A stretch of 46,399 bases of DNA from Bacteroidales bacterium (GCA_028704975.1 JAQWEK010000003.1:1-46399), one strand, 5' to 3'. Positions 7,574 to 16,116 are shown, counted from the stretch's first letter. Numbers and translations: made by a program. Notes: generated from the sequence alone by a model not told the origin.

Positions 7574-9835
7574 ATGCAATCAATTTATTTAATAGCGCTT
7601 ATAATACTGATAGCGTTTGCGATGCTGGACTTGATGGTTGGGGTTGCAAATGATGCCGTAAACTTTTTGAATTCGGCAATAGGCTCTAAAGCAGCCTCTC
7701 GCAGAGTGATTTATACCGTCGCAACCATAGGAATTTTGATTGGCGTTATGACATCCAGCGGAATGATGGAGGTGGCCCGCAATGGCGTTTTTCATCCGGG
7801 AATGTTTACATTTTTTGATGTGATGATGTTGTTCCTTGCGGTTGTCCTTACAGATGTGATAATGCTGGATATATTTAATTCTCTGGGACTTCCGACATCC
7901 ACAACCGTATCTTTGATTTTTGAGCTGCTTGGCTCATCTGTTTGCATAGCGCTCTTTAAAATCTCTCATGACCCTGCATTGAATGTCACTAATATGGCTC
8001 AATATATAAATGGAGGCAAGGCGCTTGGAATGATATCCGGAATCTTGGTCTCTGTTGTGATTGCTTTTATTACTGGCAGCGTGGTAATGTACATAACCAG
8101 GCTTCTGTTCTCATTCAACTATACAAAGAAAATTAAAACGGCAGGAGCCTTATGGTGCGGCTTTGCATTAACGGCAATTACGTACTTTGCGCTGTTCAAG
8201 GGTCTTAAGGGGACTCCTGTTATTCCCGACGGTACATTCAATTTTGTGGAAGCCCATTTGTGGACCTGTCTTGGAATCTTGTTCCTCTTCTGGACAATAT
8301 TGATGTATATTCTTGCCTCTCTCAAGGTTAAAATTTTGAACATTGCTGTTCTTGCAGGAACTTTTGCCCTTGCCCTTGCATTTGCCGGAAATGACCTTGT
8401 AAATTTCATCGGTGTGAGTGTTGCCGGATATGATTCTTATTCAACTGCTTCTGCCGCAGTAAGCGCAGGCATGCCCGCTGCGTCGGTTGGCTCAAATCTG
8501 CTTATGAGTTCACTTGCGGCTCCTGTTAAGGCAAATCCGCTTATGCTGCTTGCGGCAGGGATAATAATGGCCGTAACTATTTGGACATCAAAGAAGGCAA
8601 GGCATGTTACGGATACCGAGGTTAATCTTGCAAGGCAGGATGAAGGTATTGAGAAGTTTGGTTCTACCTCTGTATCAAGAGCTATCGTGAGGCTTTCAAT
8701 GGACATTAACAGTGCGGTAAAGTTTGCGCTGCCCTCCGGTTTACTTAGGGCTATTAACAAGAGATTTCAGCATCCTTCAGATTATCAGATTAATTCATTC
8801 TCTGCGGAGAGCGCAGATTCTCAGCATGCCTCATTTGATATTTTGCGCGCATCCGTAAATCTTACAATGTCTGCACTGCTTATAGTCTCAGCAACTTCCT
8901 TAAAACTCCCGTTATCAACAACTTATGTAACATTCATGGTTGCAATGGGTTCTTCCCTTGCTGACCGTGCGTGGGGTAGAGAAAGTGCGGTATATAGAAT
9001 TACCGGAGTGCTGACGGTGATTTCCGGCTGGTTCCTTACGGCTCTAATTGCCTTTGTTGTAGCGTTTTGCATTGCAGAAATTTTGATGCTTGGCAAGCTT
9101 GTAGCTGTGATATTGCTTACTCTTTTTGCCTGCTGGCTGCTGTACAGAAGTCATTACAAGAAGAGCAAGAAAGAGAACATTGCCCTTGCGGACGCAGCCA
9201 GAGATGAGAAACTTTCAGTTGTGGAAAAGTGTTCAAAGGGAATATCGGATTCTATATCTCAAATAGAATTTGTTTATACTCAGGCTCTTGACGGAGCATT
9301 TAAGGAGGACAGAAGACTGCTTAAAGAGATGCTTCAAAAATCCGCAAGCCTGTATCACTCTGCCAGTGACCTGAAAAACAATGTAGTAGACACTCTGATT
9401 ATTTTTAACAAGAACAATGTTGAGACAGGGCATTACTATGTGCAAGTTGTAGATTACATGGATGAGGTGACAAAGTCCATCTATCAAATTACAAAGGCTG
9501 CCTATGACCATATTAACAACAATCATGAAGGACTCTCCGCGGAGCAAGTTGCAGACTTGCAGGATATGAACGATAAGTTGTCCATTGTATTTAGAAAGGT
9601 CAGCAATATGCTCTCTGCAAATAACTTTGATCAAATAGATGAGGTCATATCTCTTGGAGATAACATATTTGAAACACAGGCTGAAGCTATAAAGCATCAG
9701 ATTCAGAGAAATAAGGAAAATCAAAATACAGTACGCAGCAGCGCCTTATACTTCAGTATAATTGCTGAGGTTAAAATGATAGTGCTTCAGCTCAGAAATC
9801 TTCTTAAAGCACAGAAGTATTTTTTATCAAAATGA
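7574..9835 (+). CDS. PiT-family inorganic phosphate transporter with PhoU-like C-terminal domain
   Basis: Large (753-residue) low-affinity phosphate/cation symporter. The PiT core has the duplicated signature: VGVANDAVNFLNSAIGSKA near residue 25 and AFAGNDLVNFIGV near residue 275, each followed later by the threonine-rich partner (GLPTSTTVSLIFELLGS and LKLPLSTTYVTFMVAMGSS). After the last hydrophobic segment (about residue 530) comes a soluble helical domain of some 200 residues, rich in charged heptads and resembling PhoU, probably a cytoplasmic regulatory module. This fusion is common in Bacteroidota. The gene is preceded by GAGGAGA near the ATG and by a perfect palindrome, so transcription is probably controlled. 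No ABC-type Pst genes or a PhoBR pair are nearby. Confidence 0.9.
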   Translation: MQSIYLIALIILIAFAMLDLMVGVANDAVNFLNSAIGSKAASRRVIYTVATIGILIGVMTSSGMMEVARNGVFHPGMFTFFDVMMLFLAVVLTDVIMLDIFNSLGLPTSTTVSLIFELLGSSVCIALFKISHDPALNVTNMAQYINGGKALGMISGILVSVVIAFITGSVVMYITRLLFSFNYTKKIKTAGALWCGFALTAITYFALFKGLKGTPVIPDGTFNFVEAHLWTCLGILFLFWTILMYILASLKVKILNIAVLAGTFALALAFAGNDLVNFIGVSVAGYDSYSTASAAVSAGMPAASVGSNLLMSSLAAPVKANPLMLLAAGIIMAVTIWTSKKARHVTDTEVNLARQDEGIEKFGSTSVSRAIVRLSMDINSAVKFALPSGLLRAINKRFQHPSDYQINSFSAESADSQHASFDILRASVNLTMSALLIVSATSLKLPLSTTYVTFMVAMGSSLADRAWGRESAVYRITGVLTVISGWFLTALIAFVVAFCIAEILMLGKLVAVILLTLFACWLLYRSHYKKSKKENIALADAARDEKLSVVEKCSKGISDSISQIEFVYTQALDGAFKEDRRLLKEMLQKSASLYHSASDLKNNVVDTLIIFNKNNVETGHYYVQVVDYMDEVTKSIYQITKAAYDHINNNHEGLSAEQVADLQDMNDKLSIVFRKVSNMLSANNFDQIDEVISLGDNIFETQAEAIKHQIQRNKENQNTVRSSALYFSIIAEVKMIVLQLRNLLKAQKYFLSK

Positions 9836-9883
9836 TACGTTTTTGCTAAAGTGCAATATTTTGGCGCTTAAAATGATGAAAAA

Positions 9884-9915
9884 TTTGTTTTTTAGAATTA
9901 TTCTAAATAAATTCG
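9884..9915 (+). promoter_or_regulatory. Promoter TTTG-N20-TAAATTCG of the Fur/PerR-like gene
   Basis: A TTTG -33 element (9884-9887) and a TAAATTCG -7 element (9908-9915) are separated by 20 bp, matching Bacteroidota primary-sigma spacing. The PerR-type box lies wholly between them. Confidence 0.7.
9892..9906. promoter_or_regulatory. PerR-type 7-1-7 operator
   Basis: TTAGAATTATTCTAA is a perfect 7-1-7 inverted repeat. It differs from the classical PerR box (TTATAATnATTATAA) by one base per half-site. Being between -33 and -7, occupancy would block RNA polymerase. It lies upstream of a Fur-family gene followed by rubrerythrin, which argues for autoregulation. Confidence 0.75.
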
Positions 9916-9991
9916 CGATGCTTTCCCGCTAAGAGCCGGCTAAGATGTGATTTTATTGTTTAATTTTACGAGCAATTTTTTAAAAACTTTT

Positions 9992-10420
9992 ATGCAGACC
10001 ACAAAAGAAATAATTCAGGAGAACGGACTTAAGGCTACCCCGCAGAGGATAGCCGTTTACGATACCATGAAAAAGTTAGGGCATGCAAGCGCAGACATGG
10101 TAGGGGAGGTTCTAAAAGAAACGTATCCGACTCTTACAAAAGCCACTGTTTACAACGTCCTGGAATCATTTGATGAGGCGGGGTTACTTGTGAGGCGTTA
10201 CAGTTCAAACAACAAGATGTATTTTGATGTGAACACTTATGATCACGTTCATCTTTATGATACCGCTAAGAGTAGATACAAAGATTATGATGATCCGGGA
10301 CTTGTTGCTCTTGTAAATAAGTACCTCGCCAACAGAAAAATCCCCGGATTTAGCATCAAAAAGATTGATATACAGATTGTCGGAATAGCAGATGCTGAAG
10401 CAAAAAAACAGATGAATTAA
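9992..10420 (+). CDS. perR: Fur-family transcriptional repressor, PerR-like
   Basis: Metal-dependent winged-helix repressor of the Fur family, 142 residues from the ATG at 9992. The ORF extends to a GTG at 9947, but homologous sequence begins with MQTTKEIIQENGLKATPQR. The DNA-recognition helix is in PTLTKATVYNVLESFDEAGL. Candidate regulatory metal ligands are present: His in KKLGHAS, Asp in MYFDVN, the His pair in YDHVHLYD and Asp in YKDYDDPG, the set used by PerR-type sensors. The protein has no cysteine at all, so it lacks the CxxC structural zinc site of classical PerR and Fur. The PerR box upstream and the rubrerythrin gene 88 bp downstream point to peroxide sensing rather than iron uptake. 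The symbol is inferred. Confidence 0.82.
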   Translation: MQTTKEIIQENGLKATPQRIAVYDTMKKLGHASADMVGEVLKETYPTLTKATVYNVLESFDEAGLLVRRYSSNNKMYFDVNTYDHVHLYDTAKSRYKDYDDPGLVALVNKYLANRKIPGFSIKKIDIQIVGIADAEAKKQMN

Positions 10421-10508
10421 TTTGACGGACCGGGAGAACTCCCTGTTTTTCTGATTAAAAATCTGTCGAGATATAGAACATTGTATTTTTAAATAAGGAT
10501 TTAAGATT

Positions 10509-11087
10509 ATGGGAAAAAATTTGAAAGGATCAAAGACTGAAAAGAATCTTTTGATTTCATTTGCCGGTGAGTCTCAGGCGAGAAACAGGTACACTTTTTT
10601 TGCAAGTATTGCAAAGAAAGAGGGTTTTGAACAAATCTCTGCAATCTTTACGGAGACTGCGGATCAGGAGAAAGAACATGCCAAGAAATTTTTCAAATAT
10701 TTGGAGGGCGGAGAGGTTGAGATTACCGCCTCTTATCCTGCCGGTATTATTGGAACAACTGCTCAGAATCTTGAGGCTGCGGCTGCAGGTGAGCACGACG
10801 AGTGGAGTCATATTTATCCTTTGTTTGCAAAGATTGCAGCGGAGGAGGGGTTTTATGAGATTGCCAATACTTTTGAGAAAGTTGCCCTTGTAGAGGAGCA
10901 GCATGAGAAGAGATACCTTACTCTTTTGGGCAGAGTTAAGGCAGGGAAAGTATTTGAGAGAGATGAAGTTGTAGAGTGGCAGTGCAGAAATTGCGGATTT
11001 GTTTTCACAGGCAAGGAAGCGCCTGAGGAATGCCCTGCATGTAATCATCCTCAGGCTTACTTTGAGGTTAAGAAGAATAATTATTAG
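10509..11087 (+). CDS. rbr: Rubrerythrin
   Basis: Non-haem diiron peroxidase that reduces hydrogen peroxide to water in anaerobes, 192 residues. The N-terminal ferritin-like four-helix domain supplies the diiron ligands (FAGESQARNRY, ETADQEKEHAKKF, AAEEGFYEIANTFEKVA and EEQHEKRY with the ExxH pairs). The C-terminal rubredoxin domain has WQCRNCGFVFTG and ECPACNHPQAYFE, the two CxxC knuckles binding one iron. Full length, both domains intact. It follows the PerR-like gene and shares its direction; a weak GC hairpin around 10428-10450 may partly separate them. A strong terminator follows. Confidence 0.96.
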   Translation: MGKNLKGSKTEKNLLISFAGESQARNRYTFFASIAKKEGFEQISAIFTETADQEKEHAKKFFKYLEGGEVEITASYPAGIIGTTAQNLEAAAAGEHDEWSHIYPLFAKIAAEEGFYEIANTFEKVALVEEQHEKRYLTLLGRVKAGKVFERDEVVEWQCRNCGFVFTGKEAPEECPACNHPQAYFEVKKNNY

Positions 11088-11137
11088 AATCTTAATCCCG
11101 ATAGTTTTTTTGTTGATCTGACGGTTTATTGTTTAAT

Positions 11138-11173
11138 AAAAAAGAGCCGCAGAAAATTCTGCGGCTCTTTTTT
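11138..11173. terminator. Bidirectional intrinsic terminator
   Basis: GAGCCGCAGAA and CTGCGGCTC form a strong stem with an AATT-containing loop, flanked by A- and T-tracts, between the convergent rbr and NigD-like genes. Confidence 0.92.
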
Positions 11174-11209
11174 TCTCGTTTATTCAACGGAACCCTACAT
11201 ATAATTATT

Positions 11210-11965
11210 TTATTTAGCCAGGCTCCATGAAACATTTGCAAAAGCTCCGCCCTTCACAACAGAACTTGTTGTCGGCTGAATTGTCCAGTACTCATATTCT
11301 TCTGAATCAAGCGGAGTATATCTCAAATAAATCCCGCTCTTGCCTTGATTATCCGGCTCATACTCTGAAAGTTTAAAGCAAACGTACCCTGTTGCAAGAG
11401 TGCCTGTCTGTCTGCCGTCTTTGCGGGCATTGTGGCGCAATTCAAGACTTACATAATCCGTTTTTTGCTCTGCGTCAGTCGGATTGTATTTATTATCTTC
11501 CAGACTAATAAGGTGTTGTGCGGTTCCACTGTAATACATCTGAACTTGCATATTCAGATAACCACCTGCAATCCACGCATTTACAATCTTGATTCCATCT
11601 GTGCCCAGCGTATCCTGCGCAGCAGTTGAGACAACTGTGACATCCTTTGTTAGCACATCTTCAATTGCAGTAACCTCCGCATTATAATCATAACCCGATA
11701 CCGCCGTAGATAGAGTGTTGAAATAAACAATTGCTCTTTGTCCCGTAACTGCAGTATATTTAGACAGAACAGAAGAGCTTGGGTTAAAGTAAATCTTCTT
11801 GTTATCATCTGTAAGACCCCAGACAGATTTGTCTGTGTTTACTCTAATTGTAACCAGCGCAAGGTTGCTTCCGCCGTCGTTGTTGTTGTCATTCCATGAG
11901 CACCCTGTAAAAATGATGCTTGCTACAAGCATGACGGCAAGAGATAAAATTTTAGTAATCTTCAT
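11210..11965 (-). CDS. NigD-like lipoprotein
   Basis: Secreted lipoprotein of the NigD family, which is nearly confined to Bacteroidales. The signal peptide ends with a lipobox (ASIIFTGCSW), giving a lipidated Cys at residue 22. The mature protein has an N-terminal OB-like portion (about 35-105, DKSVWGLTDDNKKIYF and YNAEVTAIEDVLTKDV) and a C-terminal beta-sandwich portion starting with DGIKIVNAWIAGGYLNMQVQM, which is the typical boundary of the NigD C-terminal domain. The original NigD belongs to a Bacteroides nig locus of bacteriocin-related naming; the biochemical role is not known. Candidate -7 boxes on the minus strand (CAAATTTA at 12036, CAAAGTTA at 12052 on the plus strand) lie in the divergent region shared with the sigma-factor gene. 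Confidence 0.85.
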   Translation of the reverse strand: MKITKILSLAVMLVASIIFTGCSWNDNNNDGGSNLALVTIRVNTDKSVWGLTDDNKKIYFNPSSSVLSKYTAVTGQRAIVYFNTLSTAVSGYDYNAEVTAIEDVLTKDVTVVSTAAQDTLGTDGIKIVNAWIAGGYLNMQVQMYYSGTAQHLISLEDNKYNPTDAEQKTDYVSLELRHNARKDGRQTGTLATGYVCFKLSEYEPDNQGKSGIYLRYTPLDSEEYEYWTIQPTTSSVVKGGAFANVSWSLAK

Positions 11966-12138
11966 AATATAAATATTTTTAATTTTTTATTCACGATGGT
12001 TTCTCTTTTAAAGTCATGAGTCTTATCTTTGAAACCAAATTTAAAACGCAGCAAAGTTATAAATACTGCATCAAAAATATTTTAATTTTTTTTTGCAGTA
12101 TTTTTTTCACATCGGCGTTTATAGTTCTGAAAGGAGTT

Positions 12139-12699
12139 ATGCAGGAGTTAGAAATTTCCCGGCTTTGCAGGAAAAATGATATTACGGCAAGGAGAGAGCT
12201 TTATAAGCTGTACTCAGGATACCTATTAGGTGTCTGTATGCGATACTTGTCTGATAGAGACATGGCTGAGGATGTGATGCATGACGGTTTTATTAAAATA
12301 TTCAGTTCTTTTGATAAGTTTGAGTGGAGAGGGGACGGCTCTCTAAAGGCATGGTTGACCAGAGTAATGGCAAATCAGGCGCTTGAGTGGCTGAGGAGAA
12401 ATAAAAAGCTTAGCGCCAATGAGGGAGAGGATGTTCTGAATAGAGTGGAAGAACCGGCTGTCGCGGATGTAGAAAAAATTCCCGAATCTGTAATTATGAG
12501 GTTTATAGAGGAATTGCCGGATGGATACAGAGCGGTGTTCAATATGTTTGTGATAGAGGAAAAATCTCATAAGGAAATTGCGGAGGCGCTGGGCATAAAA
12601 GAGAAATCTTCATCATCTCAGCTTCTTAGGGCAAAAAGAATTCTTGCGGATAAAATAGATGACTATTGTAAGAAGAACGGAATTGAAAGGACAATTTAG
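12139..12699 (+). CDS. ECF-type RNA polymerase sigma factor
   Basis: Group 4 (ECF) sigma-70 family factor, 187 residues from the ATG at 12139. The ORF extends upstream to 12016, but that stretch is hydrophobic and unlike any sigma factor, whereas AGGAG stands just before the 12139 ATG. Region 2 covers about residues 10-85 (RRELYKLYSGYLLGVCMRY, then DMAEDVMHDGFIKIFSSFDKFEW for core binding and -10 recognition), and region 4 covers about 115-180 (ELPDGYRAVFNMFVIEEKSHKEIAEALGI). Only 3 bp separate it from the next gene, encoding a membrane-anchored protein with an outer-membrane barrel, which is the expected place for its cognate anti-sigma factor. Confidence 0.9.
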   Translation: MQELEISRLCRKNDITARRELYKLYSGYLLGVCMRYLSDRDMAEDVMHDGFIKIFSSFDKFEWRGDGSLKAWLTRVMANQALEWLRRNKKLSANEGEDVLNRVEEPAVADVEKIPESVIMRFIEELPDGYRAVFNMFVIEEKSHKEIAEALGIKEKSSSSQLLRAKRILADKIDDYCKKNGIERTI

Positions 12700-12702
12700 A
12701 TT

Positions 12703-14133
12703 TTGGTTGTGTTAAAAGATAACGGACATATTAATAATGAAGGGTGGCTTAAGGCTGTGAAGAAATCTGCGGAGGCTTATAATGAGCCTATTGCAGAGGA
12801 TAAGCTGCGCAGTGGATGGGAGCGTTTGGAGAGTGAGATGCTTAAAACAGAGGGAGCGGCGGGTGCTGATGTTACCGGAGCGGACAATTTAAAATCTGCA
12901 GTGCGCAGGAAATTTTCCGGCAGACAAATCATTGCGTGGAGTTCTCTTGCAGTTGCCGCCGCAGTGCTAATAGTGCTTCTTTTTGTTCCTCTTCATAAGA
13001 TTGAAAATAAGAGTAATTTAAATTCCATTGCCCAAAACAATACGGGACAAAACGTTGCAAAGCAAAATAATGCTGTGCAAGACGCAATAAAATCAGATAA
13101 TTCGGTTGCGGTAAATAGAACTGTTACGCAAAATAATACTGCATTACAAACGGCTGTTGCTCAGGAGACTGTAAAGAGTGTATCCAAGAGTGCGGTTGCC
13201 GTAAACCGTACATTTGGCGGTTATTCCGGGGACAGCCGTTATGCAGTTTCTTATGGATTCCAAGTGCGTGTAGGCATTCAACCTCCAAGCAGATTTTTAA
13301 AAGATTCTCCAAGGACAATCAACACGGAGGAGAATAAAACAGAGGTAAAAAATGCCGATGTGAGGAAACCGGGTCGGTCAAGGAATACATTTGAAATAGG
13401 AGAACCAATAAGAGTCTCAAGCAGAGGTAAATGGACTGCAGGCCTTATGGTGAGAAATGCAAACGAAAGGAAAAATAATAATGGTTCGCAGCCATATTAT
13501 GATTGTGCTCCCGTTGACAATAGCACCATGCTCATTCTTGCCCAGTCTTTTATGGTTTCAAAATCTCCGGCAGATTATTCTCATAAGCAGCCTATATCAA
13601 TTGGAGTTACCGTTGAGAGGAAAATGGGGACCGGAGGAAAGTTCTCCGTCGAGAGCGGAATTGTTTACTCGCTTCTAAATTCTGATGTTACGTCCGGAAA
13701 TTATGAATTAAAGCAACATATTCATTATCTGGGTATTCCGGTTGCGGTAAAATGGAATTTTGTAAATGCGGGAAGTTTTACCGTTTATGCAGAAGGCGGC
13801 GGTATGATAGAGAAAAGTATTGCCGGCAGGATGGAAAACAGGGATAATAAAAAACTTAGCACGAGTCATTTCAATGTAAAAGGATTTCAGTTCTCTCTTG
13901 CCGCCGACGCCGGTGTTGAGTATAAGATTTATAAGAATGTAGGAATCTATGTTCAACCGGGTGTCTCATACTACTTTAAGCCTGCAAAATTGGGGACATT
14001 TTATATAAATGAGAGCAGTAGCGGCTCCGTTGGAAACACATCCGGATACGGTCGCGAATTTGAACTGGAGAATATTCATACAAACAATCGCATGGGACTT
14101 TCTCTTCAGGCGGGCATAAGATTGAGCTACTAA
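12703..14133 (+). CDS. Candidate dual membrane-spanning anti-sigma factor (cytosolic domain, TM, periplasmic linker, beta-barrel)
   Basis: 476-residue protein with an unusual trans-envelope plan. Residues 1-78 are charged and soluble and would lie in the cytoplasm; 79-101 (IIAWSSLAVAAAVLIVLLFV) form one inner-membrane helix; about 102-235 are a low-complexity N/Q/T/V/K-rich periplasmic linker; about 240-476 are alternating amphipathic strands (GKWTAGLMVRN, ISIGVTVERKMG, KFSVESGIVYSLL, FTVYAEGGGMIEKS, FSLAADAGVEYKI, VGIYVQPGVSYYF) ending in GLSLQAGIRLSY with a terminal aromatic, as in porin-like outer-membrane barrels. This matches the Dma (dual membrane-spanning anti-sigma) architecture reported in Bacteroides. 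Its partner would be the sigma factor 3 bp upstream. The start is TTG (12703) or GTG (12709); no in-frame ATG precedes the linker-proximal region. The anti-sigma role is inferred from architecture and position. Confidence 0.75.
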   Translation: MVVLKDNGHINNEGWLKAVKKSAEAYNEPIAEDKLRSGWERLESEMLKTEGAAGADVTGADNLKSAVRRKFSGRQIIAWSSLAVAAAVLIVLLFVPLHKIENKSNLNSIAQNNTGQNVAKQNNAVQDAIKSDNSVAVNRTVTQNNTALQTAVAQETVKSVSKSAVAVNRTFGGYSGDSRYAVSYGFQVRVGIQPPSRFLKDSPRTINTEENKTEVKNADVRKPGRSRNTFEIGEPIRVSSRGKWTAGLMVRNANERKNNNGSQPYYDCAPVDNSTMLILAQSFMVSKSPADYSHKQPISIGVTVERKMGTGGKFSVESGIVYSLLNSDVTSGNYELKQHIHYLGIPVAVKWNFVNAGSFTVYAEGGGMIEKSIAGRMENRDNKKLSTSHFNVKGFQFSLAADAGVEYKIYKNVGIYVQPGVSYYFKPAKLGTFYINESSSGSVGNTSGYGREFELENIHTNNRMGLSLQAGIRLSY

Positions 14134-14142
14134 ATTTCTGAT

Positions 14143-14150
14143 TATATTTG
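14143..14150 (+). promoter_or_regulatory. -7 box TATATTTG
   Basis: An exact TAnnTTTG match whose last base is only 5 nt before the ATG at 14156, predicting a leaderless transcript. It begins 10 bp after the preceding stop codon. Confidence 0.6.
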
Positions 14151-14155
14151 CGGCC

Positions 14156-15103
14156 ATGACGGAAAAACCTTCAATTGGTCGTAGGCTTTGGGTGTGTGTT
14201 AAGGATGTTATTCCAAGCGCAAAAAAAACCGCAATATGGATTGTGGAAATTACTGCAACCATATCTGCGGTAATTTTTATTCTGCGCGCCGTTAATGTTA
14301 TTCCATTGATATCTAATGCGGTAAGTCCTGTGATGAAATTTGTGGGACTTCCGGGAGAGGCTTCCCTTGCTTATGTAAGCGGCTATTTTGTAAACGTTTA
14401 TTCTGCCATTGCCGCAGCAGTAACATTGGGACTGACACGTAGAAGCATGACAATTCTTGCCGTTATGGCGATGTGTTCCCACAGCATGATTGTGGAGACG
14501 GCGGTGCAGAAAAAGACAGGTTCTTCCGCAATAAGAATGGTAATTGTCAGAACATTAAGCGGAATAGTTCTGGCTTCTTTACTTAATCTAATATTGCCGG
14601 AAGAGGCCGCGGCAGCTACGGGTTCGGCCGCTGTTGCAAACCCTCCGTTTTGGATAATGTTCAAGGAATGGATAATATCTCTTTTAAAACTTTGTATTAA
14701 AATTATTATTTTGATATTTCTGTTATCCGTTCTGCAAAAGATACTTAAGGAGTTTGGTGTTATAAATGTAATCTCAAAATTTCTCAACTGGCCGCTTAAA
14801 TTTTTCGGACTCTCTCCAAATACATCTTTTCTTTGGATTGTCTCTAATACGCTGGGGCTTGCCTATGGTGCTGCCGTAATGTTTCAGGAGAAGGAAAGCG
14901 GGCATGTATCCCAAAGAGAAATACAATTGCTGAATTCCCATATTGCCATATCTCACAGCAACTTGGAGGATCTTATACTCTTTACGTCTGTTGGAGGAAT
15001 TTGGTGGATAATACTGCTTACGCGCTGGGCGGGTTCTTTTTTGCTGGTATGGGAGGAGCGACTGGAATTTTATTTAAGGGATCGCCGGAGAGCGGCCGCT
15101 TGA
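14156..15103 (+). CDS. Nucleoside recognition (Gate) domain membrane protein
   Basis: Polytopic inner-membrane protein of 315 residues containing two Gate-type (nucleoside recognition, PF07670) halves. The first spans about residues 25-150 (AIWIVEITATISAVIFILRA, LPGEASLAYVSGYFVNVYSA, MAMCSHSMIVETAV); the second about 165-300 (KLCIKIIILIFLLSVLQKIL, GLSPNTSFLWIVSNTLGLAYG, LLNSHIAISHSNLEDLILF). This resembles spore-maturation SpmA/B-like and YjiH-like proteins, found also in non-sporulating bacteria, where the transported substrate is unknown. It has its own promoter box and is followed by trxB, which also has its own box, so an operon is not required. Confidence 0.75.
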   Translation: MTEKPSIGRRLWVCVKDVIPSAKKTAIWIVEITATISAVIFILRAVNVIPLISNAVSPVMKFVGLPGEASLAYVSGYFVNVYSAIAAAVTLGLTRRSMTILAVMAMCSHSMIVETAVQKKTGSSAIRMVIVRTLSGIVLASLLNLILPEEAAAATGSAAVANPPFWIMFKEWIISLLKLCIKIIILIFLLSVLQKILKEFGVINVISKFLNWPLKFFGLSPNTSFLWIVSNTLGLAYGAAVMFQEKESGHVSQREIQLLNSHIAISHSNLEDLILFTSVGGIWWIILLTRWAGSFLLVWEERLEFYLRDRRRAAA

Positions 15104-15121
15104 TTTTCTCTATGATTTTAT

Positions 15122-15129
15122 TAAATTTG
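15122..15129 (+). promoter_or_regulatory. -7 box TAAATTTG for trxB
   Basis: An exact TAnnTTTG match 52 nt before the preferred trxB ATG at 15182. The TTG at 15137 used by the ORF track is only 7 nt from the box. Confidence 0.5.
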
Positions 15130-15181
15130 CAGCCCGTTGCCGGAGGATAAAGTTGTCCTTTGCGCAGGGGATAGAAATTGT

Positions 15182-16108
15182 ATGGATATAGTTAAATGTT
15201 TAATAGCGGGTAGCGGCCCGGCAGGGTATACGGCGGCAATTTATGCGGCGCGTGCCAATCTTAATCCGGTGATATACAGCGGTATGGAGCTTGGGGGGCA
15301 ACTGACTACAACAACTACGGTAGATAATTTTCCCGGATTTCCGGATGGAATAGATGGCGGAGAGCTTGTTGCAAGAATGAAACGGCAGGCGGAACGCTTT
15401 GGCGTTGAGGTCCGCAGCGGTGTCATAACTAAAACAGACTTTTCAAAGAGACCCTTTAAATTAACAATAGATTCTAAGGATGAGGTGCTTGCAGACACTG
15501 TCATCATAGCGACAGGCGCCTCTGCAAAATATCTTAACATCCCCGGAGAGCAAAAATTCCGCGGTGGCGGGGTGAGCGCATGTGCAACTTGTGACGGCTT
15601 TTTCTACAAAAACAAAGAGGTAGCAGTAGTAGGAGGCGGAGATACGGCATGTGAGGAGGCGGTCTATCTGTCGGGAATATGCAAGAAAGTTTCTATGATT
15701 GTACGAAGGGATGTGTTTAGGGCGTCCAAGGCAATGCAGGATAGAGTTGCATCAAAGAGCAATATTGAGGTTTTGTGGCAGTGCGAGCCTTTGGAAGTTG
15801 TTGGAGATGAGAGCGGTGTAACAGGAATAAAAATTAAAGATGTAAAAGCCGGTGCGGAGAGAATAGTTCCGGTTTGGGGGGTATTTTTGGCTGTAGGGCA
15901 TCATCCTAATTCTGAGGTGTTTAAACCTTGGATTAATATGGATGCCGAGGGGTATGTAATCACAGAGCCGGGGAGTTCAAAGACAAACGTTCCCGGAGTT
16001 TTTGCGGCGGGAGATGTTGCAGATTTGCATTATAAGCAGGCTATTACAGCGGCTGCGGCAGGGTGCAAGGCTGCGATTGAGGTTGACAAATTCCTGCAGG
16101 AAGTATAA
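15182..16108 (+). CDS. trxB: Thioredoxin-disulfide reductase
   Basis: FAD- and NADPH-dependent reductase that recycles oxidised thioredoxin, 308 residues from the ATG at 15182. The ORF reaches back to a TTG at 15137, but homologous sequence starts with MDIVKCLIAGSGPAGYTAA, whose GxGxxG binds FAD. The redox-active pair is SACATCDGFF (CATC), the NADPH-binding loop is VAVVGGGDTACEEAVYL, and the second FAD motif is GVFAAGDVADLHYKQAITA. All landmarks of the low-molecular-weight bacterial TrxB are intact. In anaerobes TrxB supports peroxidase and disulfide repair systems, which fits the rubrerythrin pair a few kilobases upstream. Confidence 0.95.
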   Translation: MDIVKCLIAGSGPAGYTAAIYAARANLNPVIYSGMELGGQLTTTTTVDNFPGFPDGIDGGELVARMKRQAERFGVEVRSGVITKTDFSKRPFKLTIDSKDEVLADTVIIATGASAKYLNIPGEQKFRGGGVSACATCDGFFYKNKEVAVVGGGDTACEEAVYLSGICKKVSMIVRRDVFRASKAMQDRVASKSNIEVLWQCEPLEVVGDESGVTGIKIKDVKAGAERIVPVWGVFLAVGHHPNSEVFKPWINMDAEGYVITEPGSSKTNVPGVFAAGDVADLHYKQAITAAAAGCKAAIEVDKFLQEV

Positions 16109-16116
16109 TTTGGCTT

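Noticed and set aside
9233-9724. 163-aa minus-strand ORF
   Set aside because: Antisense to the PhoU-like domain of the PiT gene, no start context or homology.
10428-10450. Terminator between the PerR-like gene and rbr
   Set aside because: GGGA/TCCC around GAAC with a T5 run is too weak to call; it may only attenuate.
12016-12138. N-terminal extension of the sigma-factor ORF
   Set aside because: Hydrophobic, AT-driven sequence not found in sigma factors; AGGAG directly precedes the ATG at 12139.
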